Source: Castanea sativa
Taxonomy: Eukaryota > Streptophyta > Magnoliopsida > Fagales > Fagaceae
Assembly (NCBI RefSeq): GCF_040712315.1
Contig: NC_134023.1
Coordinates: forward strand, 69,476,757 to 69,540,756
DNA length: 64,000 bases
Reading direction: 5' to 3'
How positions within the stretch are numbered: the stretch's first letter is position 1; each line of letters opens with the position of its first letter. A model generated the notes under the pieces. The model made no database searches, was not told the DNA's origin, and saw only the letters and a list, made by a program, of their open reading frames with translations. The translations under genes and the position numbers were made by a program. This document shows positions 1-10,815 of this stretch, in pieces.

Positions 1-2050
1 TATTTGCAAGAAGTTGGATGTACTTGCAAGATTGAAACATTTCGGTAGATGTTAAGTGAAGTAATTTCGGAAGAGTATCTTGGATGGTTGGTGGCGATCA
101 CGGGGTGTTGAAGATGGAGAAGAGGTGAGAATGTTGGCATACGGCATGCGAGCTCTTGGAGCTAGCCTCTTATTTTTAAGGATTTACGGTGAAGTTATAG
201 TGAAGGGTATACTTCGGATCACAGAGAGAACATGTGGGAGTGTGGTTGAATGTGCTTGCGTTATTGCATCATTCTGGTTAAGTTGAAGTAATTTCGGAAG
301 AGTATTTTGGGATTGTTGTTGTTGATGGTGAAAAAGATGGTGATGAAGCCAAGTGGATGGGTGGGATATATGACATCATGGCTCTGACCCTGCATGTTGG
401 GGATTCTCTGGAGTAGATGTCTTTGGGACGTACACCTTCGGATGTGGGACTGGCTGCATGCTGAATGATGTTCGTCAGCGAGTCGTTGAATGCGCCTGTG
501 TGACTGGACCATACTGACGGACATTAAGTTGAAGTAATTTCAGAAGTATATTTTCTGAAATTCTTCAAGCTGATCTTAAGTTGGAGTAATTCCAGAAAGT
601 GTGCTTTGTAGTACCAGCAACGATGACATTTGGACCCCATGATGGCGGAAACATGGGATGAGGCTTTGGTAACCCTTCACCGACACCAAAGACTAATTTC
701 TGATGAGCTGGTACCTTGGAGGTCATCACAAGTGTTGGATGGGAGACAATTTGTAGGATACCCCAACACTTCTTACCATCTTCACTTGATGCATTTTTAT
801 TGGGAAAGCATAACAAATGAAAGATGGAGCTAACTTGTGATCCTGGTTTTAGAAACCAGCCATGCTGCTGTTTGTTCCGAACCACCGCTTCTATTGGGAG
901 ACCAAACAGTTGAAGAGAGACTACGGAAGCCCTGGTCTTAGGAACGGGTGTCTCTGCTGGACTTGGATTTCCTGGTGAACCAAATCCAAGAAAGCATGGA
1001 ACAACGATGCCGACCTTGTTATGAATAACTCTATGAACAAACGTGGTCATTATGTGAGGAAACAAAATTTGTTTGAAGCCTAAAACAATGATGATGTTGT
1101 GAGAAGGGTTGCTGCGAACCATGAAGGGGTTGATTTCAAACCGATCATGAAGTGATCTTGGTTGCTCGGTATTGAGAATGACGAGACCATAGTGAGAAGC
1201 TTTTGTGAGAAGGAGGATTTGAAAATTTGAAAGAAGCAAATTTTCATTTCATAACTCAGTGTATGTGTTTTTTTTTCTTGATGGACTTAGCGAATCCGGC
1301 CCTTCTATTTATAGCGAGGAGATGAAGAATGGTAGCTGGGTAGTTAAGAATGGCGGATGAGACTTCTCGGTCGGAACGGTGGATGAGAATGGTAGGCGCC
1401 GAATGGGAACGTTAGGTTGGAGACTGGTAGGCACCGACGAAAATAATAGGTTGAAGCGGTGACCCAATGTAATTTCAATTCGAGACATACTTGTGAGAGT
1501 TCGTACGTTTCGAAAGGGGAGCCTCGATCAAGTCTAGAGGATAATTTTGAGGGAATCCGGACCAAATGGATGGATCTCAAATTATGATCTTGAGAGTTTA
1601 AATTTTGGATACCGCTAGTACTTTGGAGAAGCGGATGTAGTCTCTAAGTCCAAAACAAATACCTAGATTTCAAAATTAAAATCTTTGCGAAAACTTGATA
1701 GGACAAGTTTTGCTTGAACATCTTGATTTTCGGTCAGAGTTTACATCAAAGCCAATAGCTGTAGAATCACACTGTTTGAGCAATTTTTGGATTCTCAAAT
1801 GAATAAATAGAACCAAAAATTGGAAAGCACACGAAAAATTGAGCAAGACAGGTCAATCTTAAAAATTTTGACTTTTGGTCAAAATTTGTGCAAAAGTCAA
1901 ATTTTTTTAGAAATTGGACTGTTGTGCAATTTTCGAGCTTCGGTTGAAGAAACAGGCCCCAAAATTGGAAAGTACGTGAAAAATTGAGTGGGACAGGTCC
2001 ATTTTGAAAATTTTGACTTTTTTTTTTTTTGGGTCAAAGTCTTAATTTGT

Positions 2051-2052
<2 letters not shown>
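1..2052. other. non-coding 3' region of the retroelement
   Basis: No protein domain was recognised. 55-600 holds degenerate repeats sharing aagttgaagtaatttcngaag at about 55, 282, 525 and 574; the first two intervals are roughly 230-240 bp and the interiors are only loosely alike. A 224-codon minus-strand frame at 565-1239 resembles nothing I know. Minus-strand TATAAATA at 1306-1313 sits in the same 13-bp context as the LTR TATA box, but flanking sequence differs. At about 1815-1890 and 1960-2040 a segment with aattggaaag and aaaattgag is duplicated about 145 bp apart. This could be element 3' UTR, or part of a different LTR. Confidence 0.5.

Positions 2053-2090
<38 letters not shown>
2053..2090. 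repeat. T38 homopolymer followed by CAG
   Basis: 38 consecutive T bases on the plus strand, then CAG at 2091-2093. The same layout (T44 then CAG) recurs at 2985-3031. Both resemble extreme polypyrimidine-AG acceptors for plus-strand transcripts. Confidence 0.8.
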
Positions 2091-2179
2091 CAGGCGGTCC
2101 GGATCCGGGTCGAACCGGGTCTAAGCGGATTGAACCGGCCAGAGGATGACGTCATCCGTGACGTCATCGACGAGGAGCG

Positions 2180-2470
2180 CGTGTCACGCGTGGCGCGTGA
2201 GGGAGCGCCGGCGCGTGGAAGCGCGTGAGGTCATTCAACGGCGCGTGGAAGCGCGTGCAACTGACGCTGGGATGGCCGGACATTCTGGCGGCGCGTGGAG
2301 GCGCGTGGCTCATCGTTTGGGCTTGAAATTTTCAAATGTTGCAGTTACAAGGCCGTAGAAGACTGCTATATGGTCAGTTTTGTGAAATTGTGCATAGATT
2401 TGCTCAGTTTTGAATGAGAAACCCGCGGGTCACTGAGAATTTGTGGCGGCGCGTGGTGGCGCGTGGCCGG
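2180..2470 (+). repeat. GC-rich block with repeated GCGCGTGG motifs
   Basis: After gatgacgtcatccgtgacgtcatc (two TGACGTCA palindromes at about 2147-2168), pairs of gcgcgtgg/gcgcgtg about 10 bp apart occur near 2212, 2242, 2292 and 2454. The composition is far richer in G and C than the surroundings. TGACGTCA is the CRE-type palindrome bound by plant bZIP factors. The block lies 370-650 bp upstream of the antisense TATA box and could be its upstream control region. Confidence 0.6.
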
Positions 2471-2633
2471 GTATCTGGGCCTGTAACTTTCAGGTTTGGC
2501 GGATCGAAGGCTGTAGAAGACTCCTGTGGTGTCAGATTTGTGAAATAAGTTCTGGATTTTCACCAACTTGGACGAGAAAGTCGTGGGTCTTTGTTGGACT
2601 TACAGCTTTCTTCTTCTCTGGTCTTATTTCGTG

Positions 2634-2745
2634 GTGGCCGCCTTGACAGGATGCAGGAATTCTGGTGGCCTCCCTGACAGGATGAAGACATTATGGTGGC
2701 TGCCCTGACAGGATGAAGACATTGTGGTGGCTGCTCTGACAGGAG
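2634..2745 (+). repeat. 31-bp minisatellite, about 3.6 copies
   Basis: The units gtggccgccttgacaggatg..., gtggcctccctgacaggatg... and gtggctgccctgacaggatg... repeat exactly every 31 bp, with a partial fourth unit. They sit just upstream of the antisense promoter candidate. Confidence 0.85.
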
Positions 2746-2832
2746 ATTTTGAAAATTCTGGAAGGGAAGCTTTGATTGTTGAACTTTGTTACTTCTCCTC
2801 CTTTTTCTTGTCTGTTTATCCCAGAAATTTTC

Positions 2833-2840
2833 TATATAAA
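2833..2840 (+). promoter_or_regulatory. TATA box candidate of the antisense PMD gene
   Basis: TATATAAA in ttctatataaagccc, about 200 bp upstream of the first ATG (3038). The ATTATT-rich and poly-T stretch between could be a 5' UTR intron, because it ends with a long T tract and CAG at 3029-3031, a strong plant acceptor shape, 6 nt before ATG. The donor was not fixed; GTGTAA around 2871 or GTGTAG near 2890 are options. Confidence 0.45.
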
Positions 2841-2904
2841 GCCCTACGGGCATGCATACATTTATTCAAAGTGTAATCTTCTGAATAAAAGTGTAGAGAT
2901 TTTA

Positions 2905-2951
<47 letters not shown>

Positions 2952-2978
2952 TTTTCATTTATTCATTTGTTATTATTA

Positions 2979-3028
<50 letters not shown>

Positions 3029-3031
3029 CAG
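2905..3031 (+). repeat. ATT microsatellite and T44 tract ending in CAG
   Basis: (ATT)n with small breaks runs from about 2911 to 2980, followed by 44 T bases (2985-3028) and CAG. It directly precedes the PMD start codon and may be the 3' part of a leader intron. Confidence 0.8.
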
Positions 3032-3037
3032 GGAATC

Positions 3038-5735
3038 ATGATGCTTTATTTCAAGGATTCGAAGATTGGGCAAGAACCAGCCTTATTTATTTGTAAAGAG
3101 AAAGACGACAAGGATGCAAAGGCTACAACTTTGATTGTTCGTCCGCCCATAATTGGAAGATTTTCAGAGAGATGGGGCCGTAACTCTTATCCTCTCAATT
3201 TGCCAAAATGGTCACAAATTATCCACTCTGATGGCGGCTCTAATCCGGAGATAGTTACTCTTCTTGCTTCGCATCACAAAAATGTTGCCAAGTCAAAGTC
3301 GTACAACACTTTGGGACGAGAGATAATCGCAAAATGCGCCAATTGGGATTCTTCCTTTAGCATGAATGGAGGGTTTTCCTATTTTTTTCTTTATTGGGAT
3401 TGGCTAGAAGATGTTCTTGGTCGGTGTAAGCACCTTCTTGATGCGGTCCACCTCTACGATGCTGTCTTTGCCTCTCTATTCACATATGATCATGATGAGA
3501 ATCTCATGAAGGCGTTGTGTGAATGTTGGAGTCCGTCTACCAATACCCTCCATACCTCAGTTGGGGAAATTTCTATCACACCATGGGATCTTTCCATTCT
3601 TGGCGGACTTCCTTGCACCGGTGCATTTTATGATGAAGTGGTACCCAATGCACAAGAGCTAAATGGCACAAATGACGAAGGACGACCCTATCTACCGCAC
3701 AGCTGCCGCTACCTTTTCATGGCGTATCATCACCTTCAAAACCGGATGAAAAGGCAAGGGAAAGTGAGCGTTCGTGACTGGATTACTTTTTGGTACAGAG
3801 GAAACAGCAAGTACCCAGCTCCCAGAAAACCAGTGAGACGGGCAACCATTCCCAAGTGGAGTCAGAATCCCTTGGGCGAGATAAACGAGCACGGACCATG
3901 GTACGATAAAGAACACGGGGTCTTTGCGGATCTTCAAATTGAGGGTGACTCAAAGGAGGAGACTTACCTATCGGCACTCCTTTCCCTGTGCATATTTGTC
4001 TTTCCTAACAAGGATGCGAATAGCATCCATCCCGGCACTTTCAAGATTGCTAGTTCTATGGCCAATGGTCGTTCATTTGGCCTTGCCCCCCCAGTACTGG
4101 CTAGCATTTATCGTGGGCTTAACACCATTTCTTCCTCTCCTACTCCGAGCAAGTCTGGAGCTAGTTTTGCTATTCATTATGTTTATGCTTGGGTGGGTCA
4201 TTTTTTCAAAAGCAACCGCATCGTTCATGCCAAACTATCCCCTCCTTTGATGACTAAATACTCGGTGTGGGTTCGCCGCTTCGTATTCCGTGAATTGTCC
4301 GCACGAAAGCAGATACGAACGCCACCGACTTCTTTTGGCAAGGGACCGCTTTTAGTAGAAACTATGACCGGACATTTGTTGATAATGATCGTTTATCCAT
4401 TCAGAGGTTCGGATACTTTATGAGCCTTCGCTCAGGGTATTTGACATTTCGATGTGAAGACCAACACATTGTAGAAGCATATAGCCCCCACCGATTCAGT
4501 CGGCGCTTTGGATTTCATCAAGACATTCCAAGTGACTTAAAGGAAGAAATTCATACGGGTTCTTTAAAGGATGCGTACCAATTCTACCAATCTTTCACCT
4601 GTCGCAACACGGATTCTAAGGTACTCATTACGGCTTTTGCGTCGGACTTTGGAAGCCGAGTCAGACATAGCTACCAACAATGGTGGGAAGGAGTATGTAA
4701 AACTGATTTTACCAACGGAACAAATTTACTAGTTGAAATTGCCTCCTCTGTTAAATTAGTGACGCCCAACAAGCCTCAGAAGGGAAAGGGGGATCTTCAA
4801 GATTCAGACATCCCACAACCCTTGTCAAAGTTTGCACCAAGTCAAAGCATCAAAGGTTCGCTTCCGTACCGATTAGGGATGCCATTGAAATTTACGAAAA
4901 GGAGGTGTGTGACGACTTCAATCCTAGTTGGAAACATTCGAAGAATCCAATGAAAGGTGTTGATGCGGAGACTTCTACTGATCATGCACATCTTTTTACA
5001 CATAGTCAGTCTTCTACCTCAAAGCCATCTACGAAGAGTTCAGATCTCAAGAGGCGTAAGTTTGCTGATGCTGGCACGTCATCCAAATTTTCAATTGAGA
5101 CAGAAATGACACCTCTCTCTCCCTTGCAACCAATCGACCTTCCAGAAGCCTCTATATTCCATGCCAAGGTGCATATTTCTTCTGTGCGTAGGACAGGAGC
5201 TTCTATGCTGGGAGATGTTCTTTTAAACAGGCTTTCGAATCTTTCTACAGACAATATCCTCCCACAAGCCGAAGCACATGAAATTTATAGTGAGATTGCC
5301 ATTCTTGGAGTGGACCCTCAATACTTGCGCGAAAATGTTGACAAATATTGCAAGGGTGTTGCAGACTATTTGAAGATGAAAGAATCTCTGACTACACGAC
5401 CAAGTTCTGCTGTCTTAATTCAACGCGAGACTAAAGTTGAATTCCTCCTTGCTGAGGCATCACATAAGAAGGCATCTTTGAAGACCGAGCTTGATACTGT
5501 TACTTTGAGGATGGCTAATTTGCAAACCGAGCTTGGCCATTTAGAACAATCATTGTTTCAAATCGAATCTCATCAAGTTGAACAAGACGACGTTGTGCAA
5601 GCTTTGGAGGAACAACTTGAAGAAGTCAAATCCGCTCCCGTTCTTGAAGACCAAGATATAGAGGCTTTAGAGAGGATACGAACCTTGCTGGAAGATCGTC
5701 GTTCCAGTTTGAAAGACTTAAAATGGATGTCGTAA
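3038..5735 (+). pseudogene. PMD (plant mobile domain) gene, antisense in the retroelement
   Basis: Three plus-strand frames form one degraded gene. The first (3038-4423, 461 aa) carries the PMD core: LFTYDHDENLMKALCECWSP, then HTSVGEISITPWDLSILGG and the conserved SCRYLFMAYHHL region. A one-base frameshift near the T-run at about 4350 moves the reading into 4420-4953 (GYLTFRCEDQHIVEAYSPHR), and a second shift leads into 4905-5735. The last part is a long coiled coil (EFLLAEASHKKASLKTELDT onwards) ending at 5735. Arabidopsis MAIN and MAIL1, PMD relatives, act in the nucleus in gene and transposon silencing; the role of transposon-borne PMD proteins is not established. The gene is antisense to gag-pol, after integrase, with upstream TATA box and downstream AATAAA. 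Confidence 0.8.
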
Positions 5736-5801
5736 TCTTTTGTATTTCAATTCCTTTCATACGTGTCATCATGCTTTCTCCTGTACCATTTTCCTTTAAT
5801 C

Positions 5802-5807
5802 AATAAA
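5802..5807 (+). terminator. polyadenylation signal of the antisense PMD gene
   Basis: AATAAA 67 bp after the stop codon at 5735, followed by T-rich sequence. This matches a plant 3' end and, with the TATA box upstream, suggests that the antisense gene was once its own transcription unit. Confidence 0.5.
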
Positions 5808-5947
5808 GAAGACTTATTCCCTGCTCTTTTCTTTTCATGTTTTAACAATGAAACCATTTTTTTTTTGAGTGACTGAACTTAGCAAAAAGGTACTAAGTTG
5901 CCTACGTACCCTCGAGAGGGATCAAGTCATTACGTAGTTCAATGATT

Positions 5948-6140
5948 TTTTTTTTTGTTTTTTTTTTTTGTTTCTTTTTTTTTTTACAAAAAGGGAGGGC
6001 TCACGTGTGTAATCCTTGCCCTACACCCCACGGCATTTCATGGGTACCAATTGTGCAATAGTGGGTATCATCTCTAATCGAACCCGAGACCTTGGCCTCA
6101 AGGGTGACATGGACATCCAACCACTACGCCACACTCACAA
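5948..6140 (-). mobile_element. tRNA-derived SINE nested in the retroelement
   Basis: On the minus strand the sequence opens with TGGCGTAGTGG (6121-6131), a good match to RNA polymerase III box A. After a typical gap comes GGTTCGATTAG (6074-6084), a box B match. The 3' end runs into an A-rich tail, seen as poly-T at 5948-5985 on the plus strand. About 190 bp with internal promoter and A-tail is the classic plant SINE layout. A clear target-site duplication could not be assigned. It lies between the antisense PMD gene and integrase, so it inserted after the retroelement. Confidence 0.72.
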
Positions 6141-6333
6141 TTGGTGACATAGAGTGGGATTAATTTCTCCTTATTTGTGCACTTTCAAAGGTAATGGGAA
6201 AACATCATGTATCCTTGTAGTGCTGCAGTGGGTAGTTTAAACTCTTACCGAGGAGCTATTCTTGATTTTCAAGCATAGAAGCGTTTGAGGAACTTCCCAT
6301 TGATGGGGCCGATCCTTACACCCTCCTGGTCAA

Positions 6334-7330
6334 TCAACTTGTAAGCTCCATTAGTGTAGACTTCTTGTACAACATAAGGTCCATCCCATTTCGAGGTGAA
6401 CTTACCACCGTACGATGAGTCATGATGATAGGTCTTCGAACGGCGAGGACTAAGTCACCAACTTGGAATGATCGTGGTTTAACTTTTTTATTGAATGCGC
6501 TTGACAAACGAGCTTGATAGCACTCAAGGCGTTGTTGGGCCTCGAGCCTTTTCTCATCCGGTGCCTCCAACTCTTGTAACCTAAGCTTGGCATTTTCCTC
6601 TTCGGTTAACCCTTCTTGAATGGCAATCCGTAGTGATGGGATGCGGCGTTCTAAGGGAAGGATAGCTTCTACTCCATAAACGAGAGAATACGGGGTCGCT
6701 TGAGTAGGCGTTCGAAATGTTGTTCGATATGCCCATAATGCTTCTCCAATTCTTTCATGCCGGTCTCGCTTAGTTTTGGATACCACTTTCTTTAACAAGC
6801 GCCAAGAGTTTTGTTAAAGGCTTCGGCTAATCCATTCGGCTGGAGCATTGTACATAGAAGAATTGTCTTGTTTGAATGCGAATTTCTCGCACAATTCTGT
6901 CATCAACCTATTACGAAACGGTTTGCCATTATCGGTTATGATATATCGAGGGACACCATACCGATAGATCAAGTGAGTTCGGATAAAATTGACCACCGTC
7001 TCTTTCTTTACTTCCCTAAGAGGCACGGCTTACGCCCATTTCGAGAAGTAATCGGTTGCAGCCAAGATGTACAAATGGCCGCCGGATGATTTTGGTAATG
7101 GTCCTATTGCGTCAAGCCCCCATGCATCAAAAGGCCAAGAAGCTACGGTTGGGTGTAGAGGTTACGGTGGTTGATGGATGAAGTTTGCATGATATTGACA
7201 AGCTTCGCACTTCTTAGCATACTCTATGGAATCTTGCACCATCGTAGGCCAATAGTAACCCATTCGCTTGATCTGTAGTGTAACTTAGGACCTGATTGGT
7301 GTGCACCACATATTCCGGAATGAGCTTCTT
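6334..7330 (-). pseudogene. retrotransposon integrase, with stops and frameshifts
   Basis: Minus-strand order: an HHCC-type zinc-binding N-terminus (EAHSGICGAHQSG, then CEACQYHANF) at about 7330-7170; the first catalytic Asp region WGLDAIGPLPKSSGGHL near 7100; an in-frame stop after DYFSKWA at about 7030; the second Asp in YIITDNGKPF; and the region of the catalytic Glu in NAPAEWISRSL near 6840. The C-terminal part resumes at 6798 with RIGEALWAYRTTFRTPTQATP and the DNA-binding-like FQVGDLVLAVRR. No chromodomain follows. Integrase inserts the DNA copy into the host genome; this one is broken. Confidence 0.85.
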
Positions 7331-7659
7331 CTAAGGCTTGTTTAGCCTCTTCCTCTCCTAAGCAACGGAGAAACAAACCATCAAATGAACGGCGGAAGAG
7401 AGTTTCTTTATAGTAAATAAATCGAGCAGCCCTTCGCCGAACTTCGGTCTTATGGCGTACATCATGCGGGAGTCTTCCATGTTGAAGGTACTCAATGAGC
7501 GTTTGTCGCCAATCTTCCTTTTCGACAAGGCATACGAAATGACGTTGGCCTGATTTTCTTCTTTTTCTTCTTCAATCACGGAAGGCACCACCCACCTTTG
7601 GGAAACAGCAACTTTGGCGATCTCTTCTTGGGATAATGCTAAGGTGGTAGCCGGATTAG

Positions 7660-8483
7660 CTAAAGCATCGGCTGTCTATTCTCCTTCCTCGGTATATGCT
7701 CCAATGTAATTGCCTCAAAATTTGTGAGCAATTTCTTCGCATATTTGCAATAAGGGACAAGGTCCTCTTTCTTGACATCATCTTGCTCCAAGGTTTGGTT
7801 GATAATTAATTTGGAATCCCCAAAGACTTCGTGATGCGATATGCCAATTTCAATGGCCATTTGTAGACCAATGATCAATGCTTGATATTCGGCTACATTG
7901 TTGGAGCAAAGTTCACTTAATGAGAACGAATATAGAAGTATTTGTCGTTGTGGAGAAACAAACACTACACCTGCCCCCGCTCCTTCTTGACGTGCGGCCC
8001 CATCGAAAAACATCATCCATGGTGGCATTACTTCAATGTAAAACACATCCTCGTACGGGAAATCATCGAGAATTCCCAATCGGATGGGCTTGGGTGATCG
8101 GCTAAGAAATACGCCAATACTTGTCCTTTGATGGCTTTTTGCGGAACATATGTAAGGTCGTATTGTTGCGGCAAGACCGCCCATCGAGCTATGCGACCCG
8201 AAACCAACCGGCCTAGAGAGGACATATTTAACCGGATCCACTTTTGCTATCAAACGGACCGTATGTGCTTGCATGTAATGTTCCGGTTGTCTACGGCAAA
8301 GAAAAGAGCGAGGCACATCTTTTCAATAGGAGAATAATTTAATTCAGCTCCATTGAGAGTTCGACTCAAATAATAAAGGGCTCTTTCTTTCCCTTCTTTA
8401 TTTTCTTGTGCCATAAGAGCACCTAGAGACCTTTCTTGTCTTTGCGATGTACAACACCAAAGGCTTTCCCGGGATAGGAGCAC
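7660..8483 (-). pseudogene. RNase H plus archaeal-type RNase H (aRH), frameshifted
   Basis: The first RNase H is spread over three frames: SLGALMAQENKEGKERALYYLSRTL (from 8483), HYMQAHTVRLIAKVDPVKYVLSRPV (from 8316) and VSGRIARWAVLPQQYDLTYV (from 8225). The second RNase H keeps its catalytic acids, with D in MMFFDGAARQEGAGAG, E in NNVAEYQALIIGL and D in VFGDSKLIINQ, and ends near 7660. A second, archaeal-type RNase H after the RT-linked one is a known marker of the Tat lineage and is the main reason for the classification here. At least two frameshifts separate the parts. Confidence 0.85.
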
Positions 8484-9969
8484 CTAAAACTGGAGGATTA
8501 AGCAAGTATCTTTTGATGCGCGCAAAAGCATTGCTGCAAGCCTCATCCCATTGAAAGTGTGCATCCTTTTTCATTAATCTATTGAAAGGTTGACATCGAC
8601 CTGCCAAGTTTGAAATGAATCGTCGTATGTAAGCTAGTTTTCCTTGCAAGCCTCTAAGTTCTCGCAGGTTCTTAGGCTCTGGCATTTTCTGGATGGCTTC
8701 AATTTTGGACTGGTCAATTTCAATACCGCGGTGCCTAACAACGAAACCAAGAAATTTCCCGGATGTTACACCGAAAGCGCATTTGCGAGGGTTCATTTTA
8801 AGCTGATACTTTCTTAAGCGGTTGAACACGGATCGCAAATCTACCAGATGGTCTTCCCTCCTTTTTGATTTAACCACCAGATCATCGACATAACACTCCA
8901 CGTACTTATGAAGTACATTATCAAAGATCTTTTGCATGGCCCGTTGATAAGTAGCACCAGCGTTCTTTAATCCAAAAGGCATCACTTTGTAACAGTAAAT
9001 ACCTTTAGGGGTACGAAAAGCTGTGAACTCTTCATCCTTAGGATTCATTCGAATTTGGTTGTAACCAGAAGAGCCATCCATGAAAGATAAGGCTTCATGA
9101 CCAGTAGTGGCGTCAACCATGATCTCAGTGATAGGCAACGGAAAATCATCCTTGGGACACGCATTGTTCAGATCACGGAAGTCAACGCACACCCGGATTT
9201 GTCCATTCTTTTTTTTGACAGGGACGATATTAGCGATCCACTCCGGATACTGTACTTCACGGATGAAGCCTGCCTCAATTAGCTTATTGACCTCAGTTTC
9301 TATTTGAGGGATAAGCTCCGGCCGAAAGCGTCTTTGAGCTTGTTTTACTGGGTGCACGCCCTTCTTTACTGCCAAATGATGTAAAGCAATACTTGGATTG
9401 AGCCCAGGCATTTCTTTGTAAGTCCAAGCAAACACATCTTTATATTCTACCAGGAGCTGGAGGTATCCTTCTTCTTCTGCAGGAGTGAGAAGGGCACTAA
9501 TGAAAGTTGGTCGAGGTTCTTCAGTAGTTCCTAAATTGATCTCTTTAAGTTCATCAACTGTAGCCTGTACTTCATCCTCCAAGGCCAGGGGAGCTTCATC
9601 GACCTCATTCTTTGCGGCTTCATCATCTGACAGTGTATCTTCTTCTACTGTGATGTGAAACGAGGATGATACTTCTTCATTTTGCTCATTGTGGGCGAGT
9701 GACTGACTTGTGTGTACAATCGTTCGCCTTTTGACTTTGAGAGCTCCTTCAGTGCTGATATCCAAGATAAAGTTACGCTTCATGCGTGAAGGAATATTAC
9801 TACATATCTCATCATTAGCTTTCTCCTCCTTTTGGTCCTCAGAGTTTATTAAACTTTCAGAGCAAGTATCAATGGGCCTTTTTGTTGCCCCCAATCGATT
9901 AAAGACTGATCCACACGCAAGAGTGTCCCGACTTTGCATTAAACAAGCCGTATTCAACCTGTCGAACAC
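8398..9969 (-). pseudogene. pol: retrotransposon reverse transcriptase
   Basis: This 523-aa frame is the best-preserved part of Pol. It contains the Ty3/gypsy RT blocks in order: VPVKKKNGQIRVCVDFRDLN, FPLPITEIMVDATTGHE, SFMDGSSGYNQIRM, FRTPKGIYCYKVMPFGLKNA, the catalytic YVDD (8881-8892), KCAFGVTSGKFLGFVV and LRELRGLQGKLAYIRRFISN. The RT copies element RNA into DNA. It runs into the first residues of RNase H (PGKPLVLYIA), then a frameshift near 8460 breaks the link. The residues needed for catalysis appear intact, but the surrounding polyprotein is broken. Confidence 0.92.
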
Positions 9970-10733
9970 TGTAATTCGTGACGATGAAGCTTTAATGCGA
10001 TCAAATACTGAGATGCGTGATGAAGAGTGATTTTTCTTTGATTCGGACTTTCATCAACCTCTGCTGTTATGTATTGGGAACTTGAAGCATTGCTTCTTTT
10101 ATTGATCCATATTTGAGCCGGTGGTTCTGGAGTATAACCTATTCCGGTCTTTGGGATAGGAATTTCATGCCCTTCAAGTCGCATTTTCCCTTGCGTTTTA
10201 CTAAGACCGTGCATCTTTTCTCCGGTAGCTTCTGGAATTAGTTTCCCTAGGCTGCTTTGTTTTGAGAAATCATAGCCTGCTTTGGCTAATAGCCTATATG
10301 CCTTTGGGTCAAACCATTCTTTCGTCTGTTTACTTGGTAGAACACCATGCTCTGTCAGACTTTGTGAAGACTTCACGAATCCATTTAGTGGCTTTGAGGG
10401 CAAAGGATTTGTGGATGAAGTTAAAGGCATTACATGATTTTCTTTCAACATGGCTACATCCTTCATCGTGAGCTCTGTAGGAGGTCTTCGCATATCCATT
10501 GTAGATTGAAGGCATTCCGTGAATGGTGATTGTCCGTTTTTGCGGCGTGACAATGGTACATAACGGAGGAATGGAGGGTTATTGGAAGGCGTAGAGCTTT
10601 CATCTGCTTTCTCTGAATTGCTAGTAGACTCACTAGACTGGTTATTCCCATGTCGTGGATCTTCCTTTGAGGAAGGAACATCCTTTTTAGTGATGAATTT
10701 AACATGCTTCTTTTCATCCTGCTTGCTTTTCAT
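9954..10733 (-). pseudogene. Pol linker segment between protease and RT
   Basis: A 259-aa open segment on the minus strand, rich in Ser, Lys and Pro, with no catalytic domain that I recognise. The blocks LTMKDVAMLKENHVMPL, EWFDPKAYRLLAKAGYDF and GYTPEPPAQIWINKRSN are typical of the spacer in Tat-branch Pol. It overlaps the RT frame by 16 bp at 9954-9969 in a different frame, which is probably an old frameshift in a once continuous polyprotein. Confidence 0.7.
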
Positions 10734-10815
10734 GGACGGGACTTCAACTGGGAGAACTTCATTAGGGATATCATCTTCTACATAAAACTTTGCGTCAGCA
10801 AAGTGAGCTTCAGTT

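Noticed and set aside
565..1239. 224-codon minus-strand frame
   Set aside because: No recognisable domain, lies in repeat-rich 3' region of a dead retroelement; long frames of this size occur by chance. Described only as part of the region.
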